Below, in pieces: positions 16,157 through 23,998 of a DNA stretch of 34,137 bases. Positions within the stretch are counted from its first letter, which is position 1, and every line of letters begins with the position of its first letter. A model generated the notes under the pieces. It was given only the letters and a program-made list of their open reading frames with translations, ran no database searches and was not told the origin of the DNA. The position numbers and the translations under genes were made by a program. The DNA is taken from contig CAZGVA010000004.1 of NCBI GenBank assembly GCA_964528765.1, positions 1-34,137 on the forward strand, written 5' to 3'. Source of the DNA: JABICX01 sp964528765. Its GTDB lineage: Archaea > Nanobdellota > Nanobdellia > UBA10117 > JABICX01.

Positions 16157-16972
16157 ATGAAATTTAATATTAAGAATAATCAGAATCATCCTAGTTATAA
16201 TAGCAAATATCCAAAAAACGATATTGACATAGCCAGGAAATTAGCTAAAAAACTTTACAAAGAAATGGGTGAGTTTATTGTTGCAATGTCTCTTTTTGGT
16301 TCTACTGCTCGCGGTGATCACAAAAAAAATGATATAGATATTCTCATTATTATTGATGATGTTCATATGAAATTATCTCGTGATATTGTAGAAACCTATC
16401 GAATAATTTTAGCTAAATCGGTTGCTGCTATTGACCAAAAAAAATTACATGTTCAAACAATTACTTGGACTTCTTTCTGGGAATATGTACGTGTAGGTGA
16501 CCCAATCGCAATAAATATTTTGCGCGATAGTATTGCGTTAATTGACATTGGTTTCTTTGACCCACTTCAAACAATGCTTCTTCAAGGAAGAATTAGACCT
16601 TCTGAAGAAAGTATTTGGACTTATTTTTCATTAGCGTCTGCAAGCATCAGTAATGCTGATATGAAACTCAAAGGTGCGGTTTTAGATTTATACTGGGCTG
16701 CGATTGATGCAGCGCATGCTGCTTTAATGAGTATTGGAGAAATACCTCCAAGTCCGGCACATGTATCTGAAATGATTCGGAAAAAACTAGTAGTACCTGG
16801 TTATGCTCCTGCAAAATGTGCTACAATTATGAAGCATATGTATATTTTATCAAAACAAATAACTCATGGAAAATATTCACATTTAGAAGGTGAAGATTAT
16901 GACAAATATAAACATCACGTTGAAAAATTTGTAAAAGATATGGAACATGTAATTAATCGTAAGAAAAAATAA
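16157..16972 (+). CDS. Nucleotidyltransferase-HEPN fusion protein (single NTase domain)
   Basis: This 271-residue protein has an N-terminal minimal nucleotidyltransferase (MNT, pol-beta type): MSLFGSTARGD (44-54) and the Asp pair NDIDILI (58-64). The third acidic position seems replaced in HVQTITW. A helical C-terminal half resembling HEPN/substrate-binding bundles follows (YWAAIDAAHAALMSIGE), but the HEPN RxxxxH motif is degenerate (SKQITHG). It aligns along its whole length with the middle of the 635-residue protein at 17841 (ILRDSIALIDIGFFDP versus FLREGIPLYDRGMFSP), so the two are paralogues. MNT and HEPN proteins often form toxin-antitoxin pairs with AMP transfer; here they are fused. 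The gene is preceded by a repeated promoter/hairpin element. Confidence 0.82.
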   Translation: MKFNIKNNQNHPSYNSKYPKNDIDIARKLAKKLYKEMGEFIVAMSLFGSTARGDHKKNDIDILIIIDDVHMKLSRDIVETYRIILAKSVAAIDQKKLHVQTITWTSFWEYVRVGDPIAINILRDSIALIDIGFFDPLQTMLLQGRIRPSEESIWTYFSLASASISNADMKLKGAVLDLYWAAIDAAHAALMSIGEIPPSPAHVSEMIRKKLVVPGYAPAKCATIMKHMYILSKQITHGKYSHLEGEDYDKYKHHVEKFVKDMEHVINRKKK

Positions 16973-17034
16973 TTCTTTAAAAATATTAGTCCACCTCGAC
17001 ATATAGCCGAGGCAGTAAGTATAAAAACAAAAAA

Positions 17035-17712
17035 CTAAGCGTTTTGTATATAGTCTTCAAGTTGCTTATATTTCATCAATTTCTTTGTCATGTCTTCCTT
17101 ACTATTTACGACTTGATCACCATATTGTGCAGCTATTAACTGTAACTGTTGATAGAACGTATTTTGATTTCCAGGAGTTATTTTCATTCCAATATGCATT
17201 TTACTATTTTGTTGTGCATAAGCATTTGCAGCTTGTCCTACATCTCCATGCCAAGCATCAGAATCATACATTTTTCCACTGCCGATTTTTTCCCGTACCT
17301 CTGAAAGATTAAGACCAGTTACACCTGCAAAAGCAGTAGCAATTTCAGTGCGTCTTACGTCATTCTTTTTACGTTCTTCGCCAGTAATATTTGCATCATC
17401 TTCTTTTAAAAATACATCTTTATCTTTTTGTGTGAATCTAATACCGACTCTTTTTGCATTAACATTTAACAGTTTTCCAATAATTTTCCTACCGTCTTCA
17501 TCAGTCATACGGGAATAATCTACATTACCTTGTTTATTTACTCTTCCATTTTCACGCATATATTTCAGAAATTGTTCTTGACCAAGGAATTTAAAATCAC
17601 GACTAGTTTTTCCAAATTCTCTAACTCCTTCAAGAGTTTCTTGTGCATAATTTCTAGGAACTGCTGGATTAGCTACGGCATTTATATTTTGTTGGTTTGG
17701 ATTATTTGGCAT
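17035..17712 (-). CDS. Unknown 225-residue protein between the two nucleotidyltransferase genes
   Basis: The family was not recognised. It has a polar Asn/Pro/Gln-rich N-terminus (1-25) and a basic central region with KRVGIRFTQKDKDVFL (about 87-102). Two helical segments follow, one with TEIATAFAGVTGLNLSEVRE (about 122-141) and a C-terminal one ending YKQLEDYIQNA. There is no signal peptide, membrane helix or cysteine. It lies on the opposite strand between two paralogous nucleotidyltransferase-HEPN genes, convergent with the first and divergent from the second. Position suggests an associated role but nothing in the sequence shows it. Confidence 0.65.
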   Translation of the reverse strand: MPNNPNQQNINAVANPAVPRNYAQETLEGVREFGKTSRDFKFLGQEQFLKYMRENGRVNKQGNVDYSRMTDEDGRKIIGKLLNVNAKRVGIRFTQKDKDVFLKEDDANITGEERKKNDVRRTEIATAFAGVTGLNLSEVREKIGSGKMYDSDAWHGDVGQAANAYAQQNSKMHIGMKITPGNQNTFYQQLQLIAAQYGDQVVNSKEDMTKKLMKYKQLEDYIQNA

Positions 17713-17785
17713 TTTACTTATTCACCTTCACCTATAAGTGAGAATTACTTGTTTATAAAGCTTTCTATTTTAAGTATCCCTCAAT

Positions 17786-17820
17786 TGTATAGTAAAGAAT
17801 ACATTCAAAAGCTTTATATC
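17786..17820 (+). promoter_or_regulatory. Inverted repeat plus TATA box before the large nucleotidyltransferase-HEPN gene
   Basis: TGTAT (17786-17790) and ATACA (17799-17803) form an inverted repeat just upstream of TTTATATC (17813-17820). The TATA box is 25 bases before the ATG at 17841, which decides that start over the in-frame TTG at 17823. Confidence 0.5.
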
Positions 17821-17840
17821 TATTGCGTTTTACGATTTGT

Positions 17841-19748
17841 ATGACAGCCGATTATCCAAATCCAGATCTTGATATTAAATATCAAAATAGAGATACTTCT
17901 ACAGATGTTAAAATTGATGACATGGAAATACTTAAAAGAAAAGCTGCAGAACAAGCAGCTAAAATGCAAGAACAAAAAAAACAAATGGCTGAAAAAATAA
18001 ACCGTGTCATGGAAGATAATGTAAAAAAAGCAATTCCATTCAAAAAAGAAGTTGTTAGCAAATTTAAGAAACAGATTGTTGGTATGCTAGTTATGCCACC
18101 AAAATCCGATAAAAAACTGGATACAAAAACTGGAAAATTTGATGAAAATCTTGATGTTTTAACAATTATTGAAATTAAAGACGTATCTGATATAAAAAAG
18201 AAATTAGAGAAAAAACAAGAAATTGAAAAAAAGATGCGTGAAGTCGGTAAGAAAAAATTCAAAAATCATTTAATAAATGTAGTATTACTTGATGAAATAT
18301 GGGATATGTGTTTGAAAGGTAAATATGATATCCTAAATATCCTAACAATGGGTAAAATTCTTTATGATACTGGTTGGGTTGGCGCACTTAAAATGACTGA
18401 AATCCACAAAATGAAAGTTCTTCAAAAATTTGAGAAGTATGTTATTTGTTATATTTTTGGTGGTTCTATGGTTAGGGGTGAAGCAGACGAACACTCTGAT
18501 GTAGATACTTACGTAGTTATTGATGATACAGATGTTACAAGAATGACTTCAGCAGAACTAAGACAAAGATTAATGAGTATGATTTGGGGATATGCACAAG
18601 AAGCTGCTATGGCTGCAGGTGTTGAAAACAAATTGAATGTTCAAGTTTATGTTTTAAGCGATATGTGGGATTCCATTAAAAACGCAAACCCGGTTATCGT
18701 TACATTCTTAAGAGAAGGTATTCCATTATATGATCGAGGAATGTTCTCTCCATGGAAACAATTACTAAAACGTGGAAAAATTAAACCAACTCCTGAAGCA
18801 ATAACACAATATATGAAATCAGGTGACCAAATGGTTAAACGAACTGAAGCTAAGTTGCGTGAAATGGCTATTGAAGACTTTTTCTGGGCAACATCTACAC
18901 CAACACAAGGTGCATTAATGTTATTAGGGCATCCATGTCCTGTTCCAAATAAAGTTGCAAAAGCAATTAGAGAGCATTTAGTTAAACCTGGATTAATAGA
19001 AGAAAAATACGCTAAGATTTGGGAAGGAATATTAAAAGTACGTAAAGATTTTGAGCATGGAACCATAAAAGAGATTGATGCAAAAGAAATTGCAGTTTTA
19101 TTTGATAATACAAAAAGTTACTTAAAACGTATGAATAAACTTTTCAAACAAGTTGACAAACAAAAAACTCTTGAAGAAGTAACTAATCTTTATGACAAAA
19201 CTGTTGATGATTGTATTGCATCTTTAACAATGATGGGTTCATCTGCAACAAAAAAAGACGCATTTAAAAAATTCAAAGAAGAGCTTGTTGACAAACAAAT
19301 TGCATCTGATAGATATTATGATTTGATGCTTAAAATTGAGAAACTAAATAAATCAGGTTCTACAACTAGAGAAGAAATTGCTTCAATAAGTTTTGAACAA
19401 GATAAACTTGCAAGAGATATTTTTAACATAATCCGCGCTGAACATGGCCAAAAAATTGAAAAATTCAAAATATCTGCACAATATAAAGATAGTAAAAAAA
19501 CTGCAGGAATTTGGTTATTTACTAAAGATGCATATATTATACTTGATGTTGCCGATTCAGATACAAAAATTGTCAAATATAAAATCGCATCAGATGGTTC
19601 ACTAACTGACGAAAAATCATCAAACTTAGGTGAAATTGAAGAAAAATTAAAAACTTTTTCAGGCACACCTACAACCATGACCAAAAAAACAATTGATAGT
19701 TTTAAGTCAATATTATCTGAAGATGTAAAAATAGTTATTGGTGCATAA
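17841..19748 (+). CDS. Double nucleotidyltransferase-HEPN protein with one degenerate NTase domain
   Basis: This 635-residue protein opens with a charged coiled coil (about 27-65). Residues about 70-185 look like a decayed nucleotidyltransferase: NLDVLTIIEIKD parallels the active-site strand, and INVVLLDEIWDMCLKGKYDI parallels LNVQVYVLSDMWDSIKNANP of the second domain. The second domain (about 195-310) keeps FGGSMVRGEAD (206-216) and SDVDTYV (219-225), so it can be active. A helical HEPN-like region follows (about 315-440), containing RKDFEHG, an R-x4-H motif typical of HEPN RNases. The C-terminal 180 residues (KTAGIWLFTKDAYIIL) are a separate unknown domain. It is paralogous to the 271-residue neighbour. 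ATG 17841 is chosen from TATA spacing. Confidence 0.83.
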   Translation: MTADYPNPDLDIKYQNRDTSTDVKIDDMEILKRKAAEQAAKMQEQKKQMAEKINRVMEDNVKKAIPFKKEVVSKFKKQIVGMLVMPPKSDKKLDTKTGKFDENLDVLTIIEIKDVSDIKKKLEKKQEIEKKMREVGKKKFKNHLINVVLLDEIWDMCLKGKYDILNILTMGKILYDTGWVGALKMTEIHKMKVLQKFEKYVICYIFGGSMVRGEADEHSDVDTYVVIDDTDVTRMTSAELRQRLMSMIWGYAQEAAMAAGVENKLNVQVYVLSDMWDSIKNANPVIVTFLREGIPLYDRGMFSPWKQLLKRGKIKPTPEAITQYMKSGDQMVKRTEAKLREMAIEDFFWATSTPTQGALMLLGHPCPVPNKVAKAIREHLVKPGLIEEKYAKIWEGILKVRKDFEHGTIKEIDAKEIAVLFDNTKSYLKRMNKLFKQVDKQKTLEEVTNLYDKTVDDCIASLTMMGSSATKKDAFKKFKEELVDKQIASDRYYDLMLKIEKLNKSGSTTREEIASISFEQDKLARDIFNIIRAEHGQKIEKFKISAQYKDSKKTAGIWLFTKDAYIILDVADSDTKIVKYKIASDGSLTDEKSSNLGEIEEKLKTFSGTPTTMTKKTIDSFKSILSEDVKIVIGA

Positions 19749-19753
19749 ATTTT

Positions 19754-20374
19754 TCAACACGCATTTGGATTGAAATTTTTTAATATTTTATCTATTGATT
19801 TTTGAGTTTCTGCCATTACAAAAATATCTTTTTTTGGTGTTTTTGTAATATATGTATTTAATATACCAAGTTTAAGCCAAGCGTTCTTATCTCCATTAAA
19901 CAAAGCACTAATTTCATTTTCACGCATCTGCACAAATCTATCTTTGAAGTATAATTCTGGACGATCTATTTTCCGAGCAGGTTTACTATCAAAAAAAGAT
20001 TTAACTAGATTAATTGGAACAAAATAAGTTGAAGAGATATTTTCCATTAAAGCAAGAGTAAGTAAATCTGGTGTAGGATATTTTGTAGCTAAATCTTCTT
20101 GCAATAAATGATATGAAAAAATATAAAATTGCTCAACACCTTGATTTTTTAGTGAACCAACTAATTGCTTTTCTCGTATAACTCCACCATTACTTCTAAA
20201 GGATGCTTTAGATTCAAACATATATGTGCCATCACGAGTCATTAAATCAGAAAGCCTGCCGGCACCATCATTAAACTTTGGGCGATAATCATCATCAAGT
20301 TTTGCAAAATCAAATAATTTTACTGCTCTATCTTCAAAAAAAGTTCCAATAACTGTACGAACACTATACGTCAT
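19754..20374 (-). CDS. Predicted PD-(D/E)XK-fold nuclease
   Basis: This 206-residue protein has an apparent restriction-endonuclease-like core: Asp43 in GRLSDLMTRDG (39-49), then the strand YMFESKAS (51-58) with E54-x-K56, and a following helix with EKQLVGSLKNQG (68-79). Glu14 in the first helix could be the fourth conserved residue. This matches the PD-(D/E)XK layout (D...ExK...Q) used by nucleases of repair, restriction and tRNA splicing. No second domain is visible. It ends five bases from the stop of the convergent nucleotidyltransferase gene and lies near the eL33 gene. The fold call is from motif reading; activity and substrate are unknown. Confidence 0.65.
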   Translation of the reverse strand: MTYSVRTVIGTFFEDRAVKLFDFAKLDDDYRPKFNDGAGRLSDLMTRDGTYMFESKASFRSNGGVIREKQLVGSLKNQGVEQFYIFSYHLLQEDLATKYPTPDLLTLALMENISSTYFVPINLVKSFFDSKPARKIDRPELYFKDRFVQMRENEISALFNGDKNAWLKLGILNTYITKTPKKDIFVMAETQKSIDKILKNFNPNAC

Positions 20375-20455
20375 ATTATTTCAAAACAAAAATGCTATTA
20401 AAAATTTCTACAGTTCATCCGATACTTTTTTAAAGCAGGTTTCTTGTTCATAATT

Positions 20456-20719
20456 ATGACAAATGCAATAATAATGAATTACCGAGGAAGTCACAAAACA
20501 CAAAGACCTAAACACATGATACTTTTACCTGACGATGCAAACAATAAAGCCGATGCTGAAAAATTTATTGGCAAAAAAGCAACATGGACTACTAAATCAG
20601 GTAATAAAATAACTGGAATAATCACAGGTGTACATGGTTGTAAGGGTGCCGTTCAGATTAGATTTGACGAAAAAGGGTTACCAGGTCAATCTTTAGGAAC
20701 AAAGATTGAAATTGAATAA
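20456..20719 (+). CDS. rpl35ae: Large-subunit ribosomal protein eL33 (L35Ae)
   Basis: This 87-residue protein is the archaeal/eukaryotic ribosomal protein eL33. The family landmarks are YRGSHKTQRPKHMIL (near the N-terminus), the KFIGKKATW strand, the TKSGNKITGIITGVHGCKGA segment with its conserved HG, and LPGQSLGTKIEIE at the end. The ATG at 20456 is preferred because a T-rich TATA-like sequence (around 20427-20436) lies about 25 bases upstream; a TTG at 20444 and ATG at 20474 are alternatives. It is compact and complete, with no stray domain. The next gene begins close behind. Confidence 0.88.
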   Translation: MTNAIIMNYRGSHKTQRPKHMILLPDDANNKADAEKFIGKKATWTTKSGNKITGIITGVHGCKGAVQIRFDEKGLPGQSLGTKIEIE

Positions 20720-20740
20720 ATTCTAGAAAACCGGTATTTT

Positions 20741-20749
20741 TTTAAATAA
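20741..20749 (+). promoter_or_regulatory. TATA box deciding the start of the Cys/Ser-rich protein
   Basis: TTTAAATAA is centred 26 bases before the ATG at 20771 but only eight bases before the ATG at 20753, which favours the later start. Confidence 0.45.
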
Positions 20750-20770
20750 ACGATGTCACTATTTAGTGAA

Positions 20771-21307
20771 ATGTCAGACTACCAATGCAAGTCGTGCAAC
20801 TCAGGAACATGTGGTAGTGGTAGCTACAACGCAGGTAGTGGTTCTTCAAGTTCTCAATCAAGTTATATGCAAAATACACAAATGCCTGTTTTTGATCCAA
20901 CTGGTGGAAAACAAAATGATGGTGGATTTGGCGTAGCTGTTCAAGGATCTTATGGTGATAAAGAGCCAGAGAAACCATCAGCCATGCCTAGCTATTTGCT
21001 TAATGGTTTAACCAATAATGGAAACGATAGTTATATTGGTGCTAATTTAGAAAACGCTGAAGAAAAAGATAAAAAAAATAAGTTAAATTTTGGTTTAAGT
21101 ATAGAAGATAACCTTGAAGAAAAAGAACAGCAAAAAACAATATTTCCTGAAACCGAAGAAAAAAGTGAAGAAGTGGAAGAAGAAGAAACTGAAGACAATT
21201 CAAATAAACTTGAAGACCTATTTACAAAAGGTACACTTGTAAATTCTAGACCAACATTTGGTATTGGAAAAGCACAAAAAGCACCCGCTGGAAGCTCAAT
21301 GTTATAA
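20771..21307 (+). CDS. Unknown Cys/Ser-rich, acidic-tailed protein
   Basis: This protein of 178 residues (184 if started at 20753) is of unknown family. The N-terminus has three cysteines in CKSCNSGTC (about 6-14) followed by a Gly/Ser-rich low-complexity stretch. The middle is Gly/Asn/Pro-rich, and a strongly acidic run (EEKSEEVEEEETED, around 130-145) precedes a C-terminal Gly/Pro segment ending SSML. The CxxC-x4-C pattern could bind a metal. Most of the chain looks disordered. The TATA box spacing supports 20771. It converges on the 102-residue gene with a three-base gap. Confidence 0.6.
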   Translation: MSDYQCKSCNSGTCGSGSYNAGSGSSSSQSSYMQNTQMPVFDPTGGKQNDGGFGVAVQGSYGDKEPEKPSAMPSYLLNGLTNNGNDSYIGANLENAEEKDKKNKLNFGLSIEDNLEEKEQQKTIFPETEEKSEEVEEEETEDNSNKLEDLFTKGTLVNSRPTFGIGKAQKAPAGSSML

Positions 21308-21310
21308 TTT

Positions 21311-21619
21311 TTATCTTTTAATAAAAAATAATTGCATAGGATATTTTGAACCGGTTGCAGGAGAAACTCTGAAAACTTGTATAATTTTGCCTTCTTTTAC
21401 TTCAAATCGAGTAAATACCTTACCTGAAGACATTTTTAAGAAATAAATTCCATCTGGCCAATTCCGTATTTTCTCAGACATAGCTGTTTTAAAATTTCTT
21501 TCACTTTTAACGTCTTTACGGCCAATGTAAACATATTTTTGCTTTAAATATGGCGCTGCATAATTCTTTCTAACCCGTATTACAGACAATTGATCTTCAA
21601 ATTTCGGTTTTGGCGCCAT
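21311..21619 (-). CDS. Unknown small basic protein
   Basis: This 102-residue protein of unknown family is basic (many Lys and Arg) and mostly beta-like, with alternating hydrophobic residues in KYVYIGRKDV (about 28-37), GIYFLKMSSGKVFTRFEV (about 57-74) and KIIQVFRVSP (about 78-87). It has no cysteines and no membrane helix. This shape could suit nucleic-acid binding, but no motif proves it. It is the only gene on this strand between 20374 and 23317. Confidence 0.55.
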   Translation of the reverse strand: MAPKPKFEDQLSVIRVRKNYAAPYLKQKYVYIGRKDVKSERNFKTAMSEKIRNWPDGIYFLKMSSGKVFTRFEVKEGKIIQVFRVSPATGSKYPMQLFFIKR

Positions 21620-21796
21620 CGTTGCATCTATATGATATCAAGTATTATTTATATAGTTACGTAGCACCGTTTCGATGATGCTAAATACTAATCACTAATA
21701 AGTGAGCAAAAGTATTATAAAAAGGTTTTGTTCTTTCTTAAATAATTTATTAAACTTTGAAAAAACGGCACACTAAGCACCAACCATATCGAAAGC

Positions 21797-21804
21797 CTTA
21801 TAAG
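21797..21804 (+). promoter_or_regulatory. TATA box for the 106-residue unknown gene
   Basis: CTTATAAG is centred about 29 bases before the ATG at 21830. The 210 bases between this gene and 21619 otherwise show only A/T-rich intergenic sequence. Confidence 0.5.
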
Positions 21805-21829
21805 TACAATTGTTACTTCTTATTAGAAA

Positions 21830-22150
21830 ATGGAACAATTAATATGTAGGTTAGGCTTAAGAAATAAAATTCAAGTTAGTGGACCACCTAATTGGGTAAT
21901 GGATGTAAATGATGTTGTAAACAAAATTAAACTGATTGAAACCCCAACTATTGAATCAGCGCTTAGTGACGTAGAAGTACCTCAAGAATCTAAAACTGAA
22001 GAAGTTAAAGCAAAAGTTGAATCTACAGAAAAACGCGTTCAAAGTGTAGCTCAAGCAGAAAACGGATATCAAAAACCTGACGCTTTTGGATATACTTATT
22101 TAAATCCAAATGCACACTTACAAACAAATACACCACGTAAATCATATTGA
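21830..22150 (+). CDS. Unknown 106-residue protein
   Basis: The family was not recognised. The N-terminal third has a short mixed region MEQLICRLGLRNKIQVSGPP. A Glu/Lys-rich helical segment follows (about 55-75), then a polar, probably disordered tail with YTYLNPNAHLQTNTP. It is preceded by a well-placed TATA box and followed by the Trm1 gene, which has its own TATA-like TTTTTAAC about 25 bases before the start. There is no evidence of function. Confidence 0.5.
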   Translation: MEQLICRLGLRNKIQVSGPPNWVMDVNDVVNKIKLIETPTIESALSDVEVPQESKTEEVKAKVESTEKRVQSVAQAENGYQKPDAFGYTYLNPNAHLQTNTPRKSY

Positions 22151-22211
22151 TTTAATAAATAATTTTTAACAAATAAGATTACCTTTTTAACCGCATTTTT
22201 CACAATATAAT

Positions 22212-23327
22212 ATGAAACTTGAGAAAATACAAGAAGGCAAAATATCGATAAAAGTACCCAAAGGTTACAGATTAGATTCAAAAATGCCTGTTTTTTACAA
22301 CCCAATACAGATTTTAAATAGAGATATTTCAATTTCACTTCTAAATTCCATTGAACGCAGATTAGATCGACCATATAGAGTACTAGATTTACTATCTGCT
22401 TCAGGTGTTCGAGGATTGCGAATCAAAGCTGAAGTGTCAAATTGCGAAGTAACTCTCAATGATTATAATGCCAAAGCTTGCAAGTTAATAGCTAAAAACG
22501 CGAAGTTAAACAAACTAAAATTAAAAATTGAGAACAAAGCAGCTCATGTTCTGTTATCGGAGCAGAGTTCTTATGATTATATTGATTTAGACCCCTTCGG
22601 AACGCCTGTGCCTTTCTTAGATACTGCAATTAAGCGTCTAGCTCCGCACGGAATTATTGGTGTAACTGCTACAGATACATCTGCACTGTGTGGTGCTGCA
22701 TTAAAAGCATGCATTCGAAAATATGGTGCTCACTCCTTACGAAATGAATTTATGCATGAAACGGCAGTAAGAATTCTTATTAAAAAATGTCAAGAAGTAG
22801 CTGCACAATATGATATTGCATTAATTCCAATTTTTGTACATAGTTCAAATCATTACGTTAGAGTTTATTTACAAAAACGTGGTGCAGCTAAAAAAGCAGA
22901 TGATGTGTTAAAAAAGCATGGCTACATTATGTATTGTAACAAATGCTGTTATAGAAAGACTAGCCAAAACACCGTAAGTAAATGTCCTTCTTGCAAAACC
23001 AAAATGGATTATGCCGGTCCAATTTGGTTAGGTGAACTCTGGGACAGAGCACTTGTTAAAAAAATGGTTTCAAATATTAATGCTGAAGCTGAAAAAACGG
23101 GCAAAACAATTTCTTCAAAAGAAACAATGAAACTTCTAGAACAAATCTCACAAGAGATGAATATTAAAACGGTTGGTTTTTATGACTTACATTGGCTAGC
23201 TAAACGCAATAAATGGGAACAAGTGCCTAAACTGCAAAAAACCATAGATAAATCAAAGGGTTCACGAACACATTTTAGATTAACAGGTATACGTACTAAA
23301 TCTCTTCTATCTAAGCTTATAAACTAG
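22212..23327 (+). CDS. trm1: tRNA (guanine26-N2)-dimethyltransferase Trm1
   Basis: This 371-residue enzyme dimethylates G26 of tRNAs using SAM. Family landmarks are KVPKGYRLDSKMPVFYNP (about 14-31), the SAM-binding LDLLSASGVRGLR (about 58-70), the catalytic-region DYIDLDPFGTPVPFLD (about 120-135), and a zinc site CNKCCY...CPSC (about 242-261), with WLGELWD following. Length is usual for the archaeal enzyme and all motifs are intact. A TTTTTAAC box lies about 25 bases before the ATG, giving a leaderless message. Its last 11 bases overlap the end of the convergent 111-residue gene. Confidence 0.96.
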   Translation: MKLEKIQEGKISIKVPKGYRLDSKMPVFYNPIQILNRDISISLLNSIERRLDRPYRVLDLLSASGVRGLRIKAEVSNCEVTLNDYNAKACKLIAKNAKLNKLKLKIENKAAHVLLSEQSSYDYIDLDPFGTPVPFLDTAIKRLAPHGIIGVTATDTSALCGAALKACIRKYGAHSLRNEFMHETAVRILIKKCQEVAAQYDIALIPIFVHSSNHYVRVYLQKRGAAKKADDVLKKHGYIMYCNKCCYRKTSQNTVSKCPSCKTKMDYAGPIWLGELWDRALVKKMVSNINAEAEKTGKTISSKETMKLLEQISQEMNIKTVGFYDLHWLAKRNKWEQVPKLQKTIDKSKGSRTHFRLTGIRTKSLLSKLIN

Positions 23328-23652
23328 AATCAAAATAAACAATATTTGTTTCTTCAGACGTAGTTTTTGGTCTAAATGCAGGATCTTGGGATAAAAATCG
23401 CTGTCTTCGAAGTTGGTTTCGCACGTCTTTCAAATATTGGGCAGATTGCCAACTACCTTGATTATCACGCACAACAAAATCATTTGAATCTTCAGGTAAG
23501 CTTTGATGTGGTTGTAACAGTTTTACAATGGTTCCATCAAAATTACGTACAAAACCTGGAGGAATATCTGCTTGTATATCAATAATCACATGTAAATCAA
23601 CACTTTTTGGTGTTTTGCTGCTTCCATCGCTTGCAATTATTGGACTTACCAT
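23317..23652 (-). CDS. Unknown 111-residue protein
   Basis: This protein of unknown family has a short Ser/Lys N-terminus, a hydrophobic strand DLHVIIDIQADIPPGFV (about 19-35), and a charged central part with NQLRRQRFLSQDP (about 79-91). No domain is recognised; it is soluble. It overlaps the 3' end of trm1 by 11 bases in convergent orientation and follows the 110-residue membrane protein gene by 12 bases, so it is likely the last gene of the TFB transcript. Confidence 0.5.
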   Translation of the reverse strand: MVSPIIASDGSSKTPKSVDLHVIIDIQADIPPGFVRNFDGTIVKLLQPHQSLPEDSNDFVVRDNQGSWQSAQYLKDVRNQLRRQRFLSQDPAFRPKTTSEETNIVYFDSSL

Positions 23653-23664
23653 TTTTTTATCAGT

Positions 23665-23997
23665 TTAATCTCTAAATGTTGCTTCACACACTGAACTAGA
23701 ATCTTCATTATGAAGTCGTTCGACTAATTCAGCTGGATGCATAGGATTTTCTGAAATAGGAATTTTATGCATTGCTTCAATTGGATGAGTATAGTTTTCT
23801 GAAATAGAATTTAGCAAAGCACTATTTGGGTCATAAATTTTAGAACCTTTATGAAAAAAAGCAAATGAACTCACCAGAACTGCTGTACTAACAAACAATC
23901 CCGCTTGAGATTCAATTTTGTTAGAAAGAATTACACCAGTTATTCCTAAAAAACTTAATCCCGTACCAATTACATAATTTAAACTTGAATTTGACAT
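23665..23997 (-). CDS. Small two-helix membrane protein
   Basis: This 110-residue protein has two hydrophobic segments: YVIGTGLSFLGITGVILS (about 8-25) and GLFVSTAVLVSSFAFF (about 33-48). A polar C-terminal tail contains two near-repeats, HPIEAMHKIPISENP and HPAELVERLHN (about 72-95). No family is known. It starts two bases after the TFB stop, so it is probably expressed with TFB; the link may be only transcriptional. Confidence 0.55.
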   Translation of the reverse strand: MSNSSLNYVIGTGLSFLGITGVILSNKIESQAGLFVSTAVLVSSFAFFHKGSKIYDPNSALLNSISENYTHPIEAMHKIPISENPMHPAELVERLHNEDSSSVCEATFRD

Positions 23998-23998
23998 T

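Noticed and set aside
16994..17012. Terminator hairpin CCTCG/CGAGG
   Set aside because: Only a five-pair stem with a nine-base loop and no T-run directly after; too weak to call.
18647..19066. 139-residue minus-strand frame
   Set aside because: Complementary to the active nucleotidyltransferase-HEPN domain, no independent support.
21640..21830. Box C/D guide RNA in the gap before 21830
   Set aside because: A near-C-box (ATGATG) is present at about 21676, but no D box CTGA and no proper C'/D' pair follow at the usual spacing.
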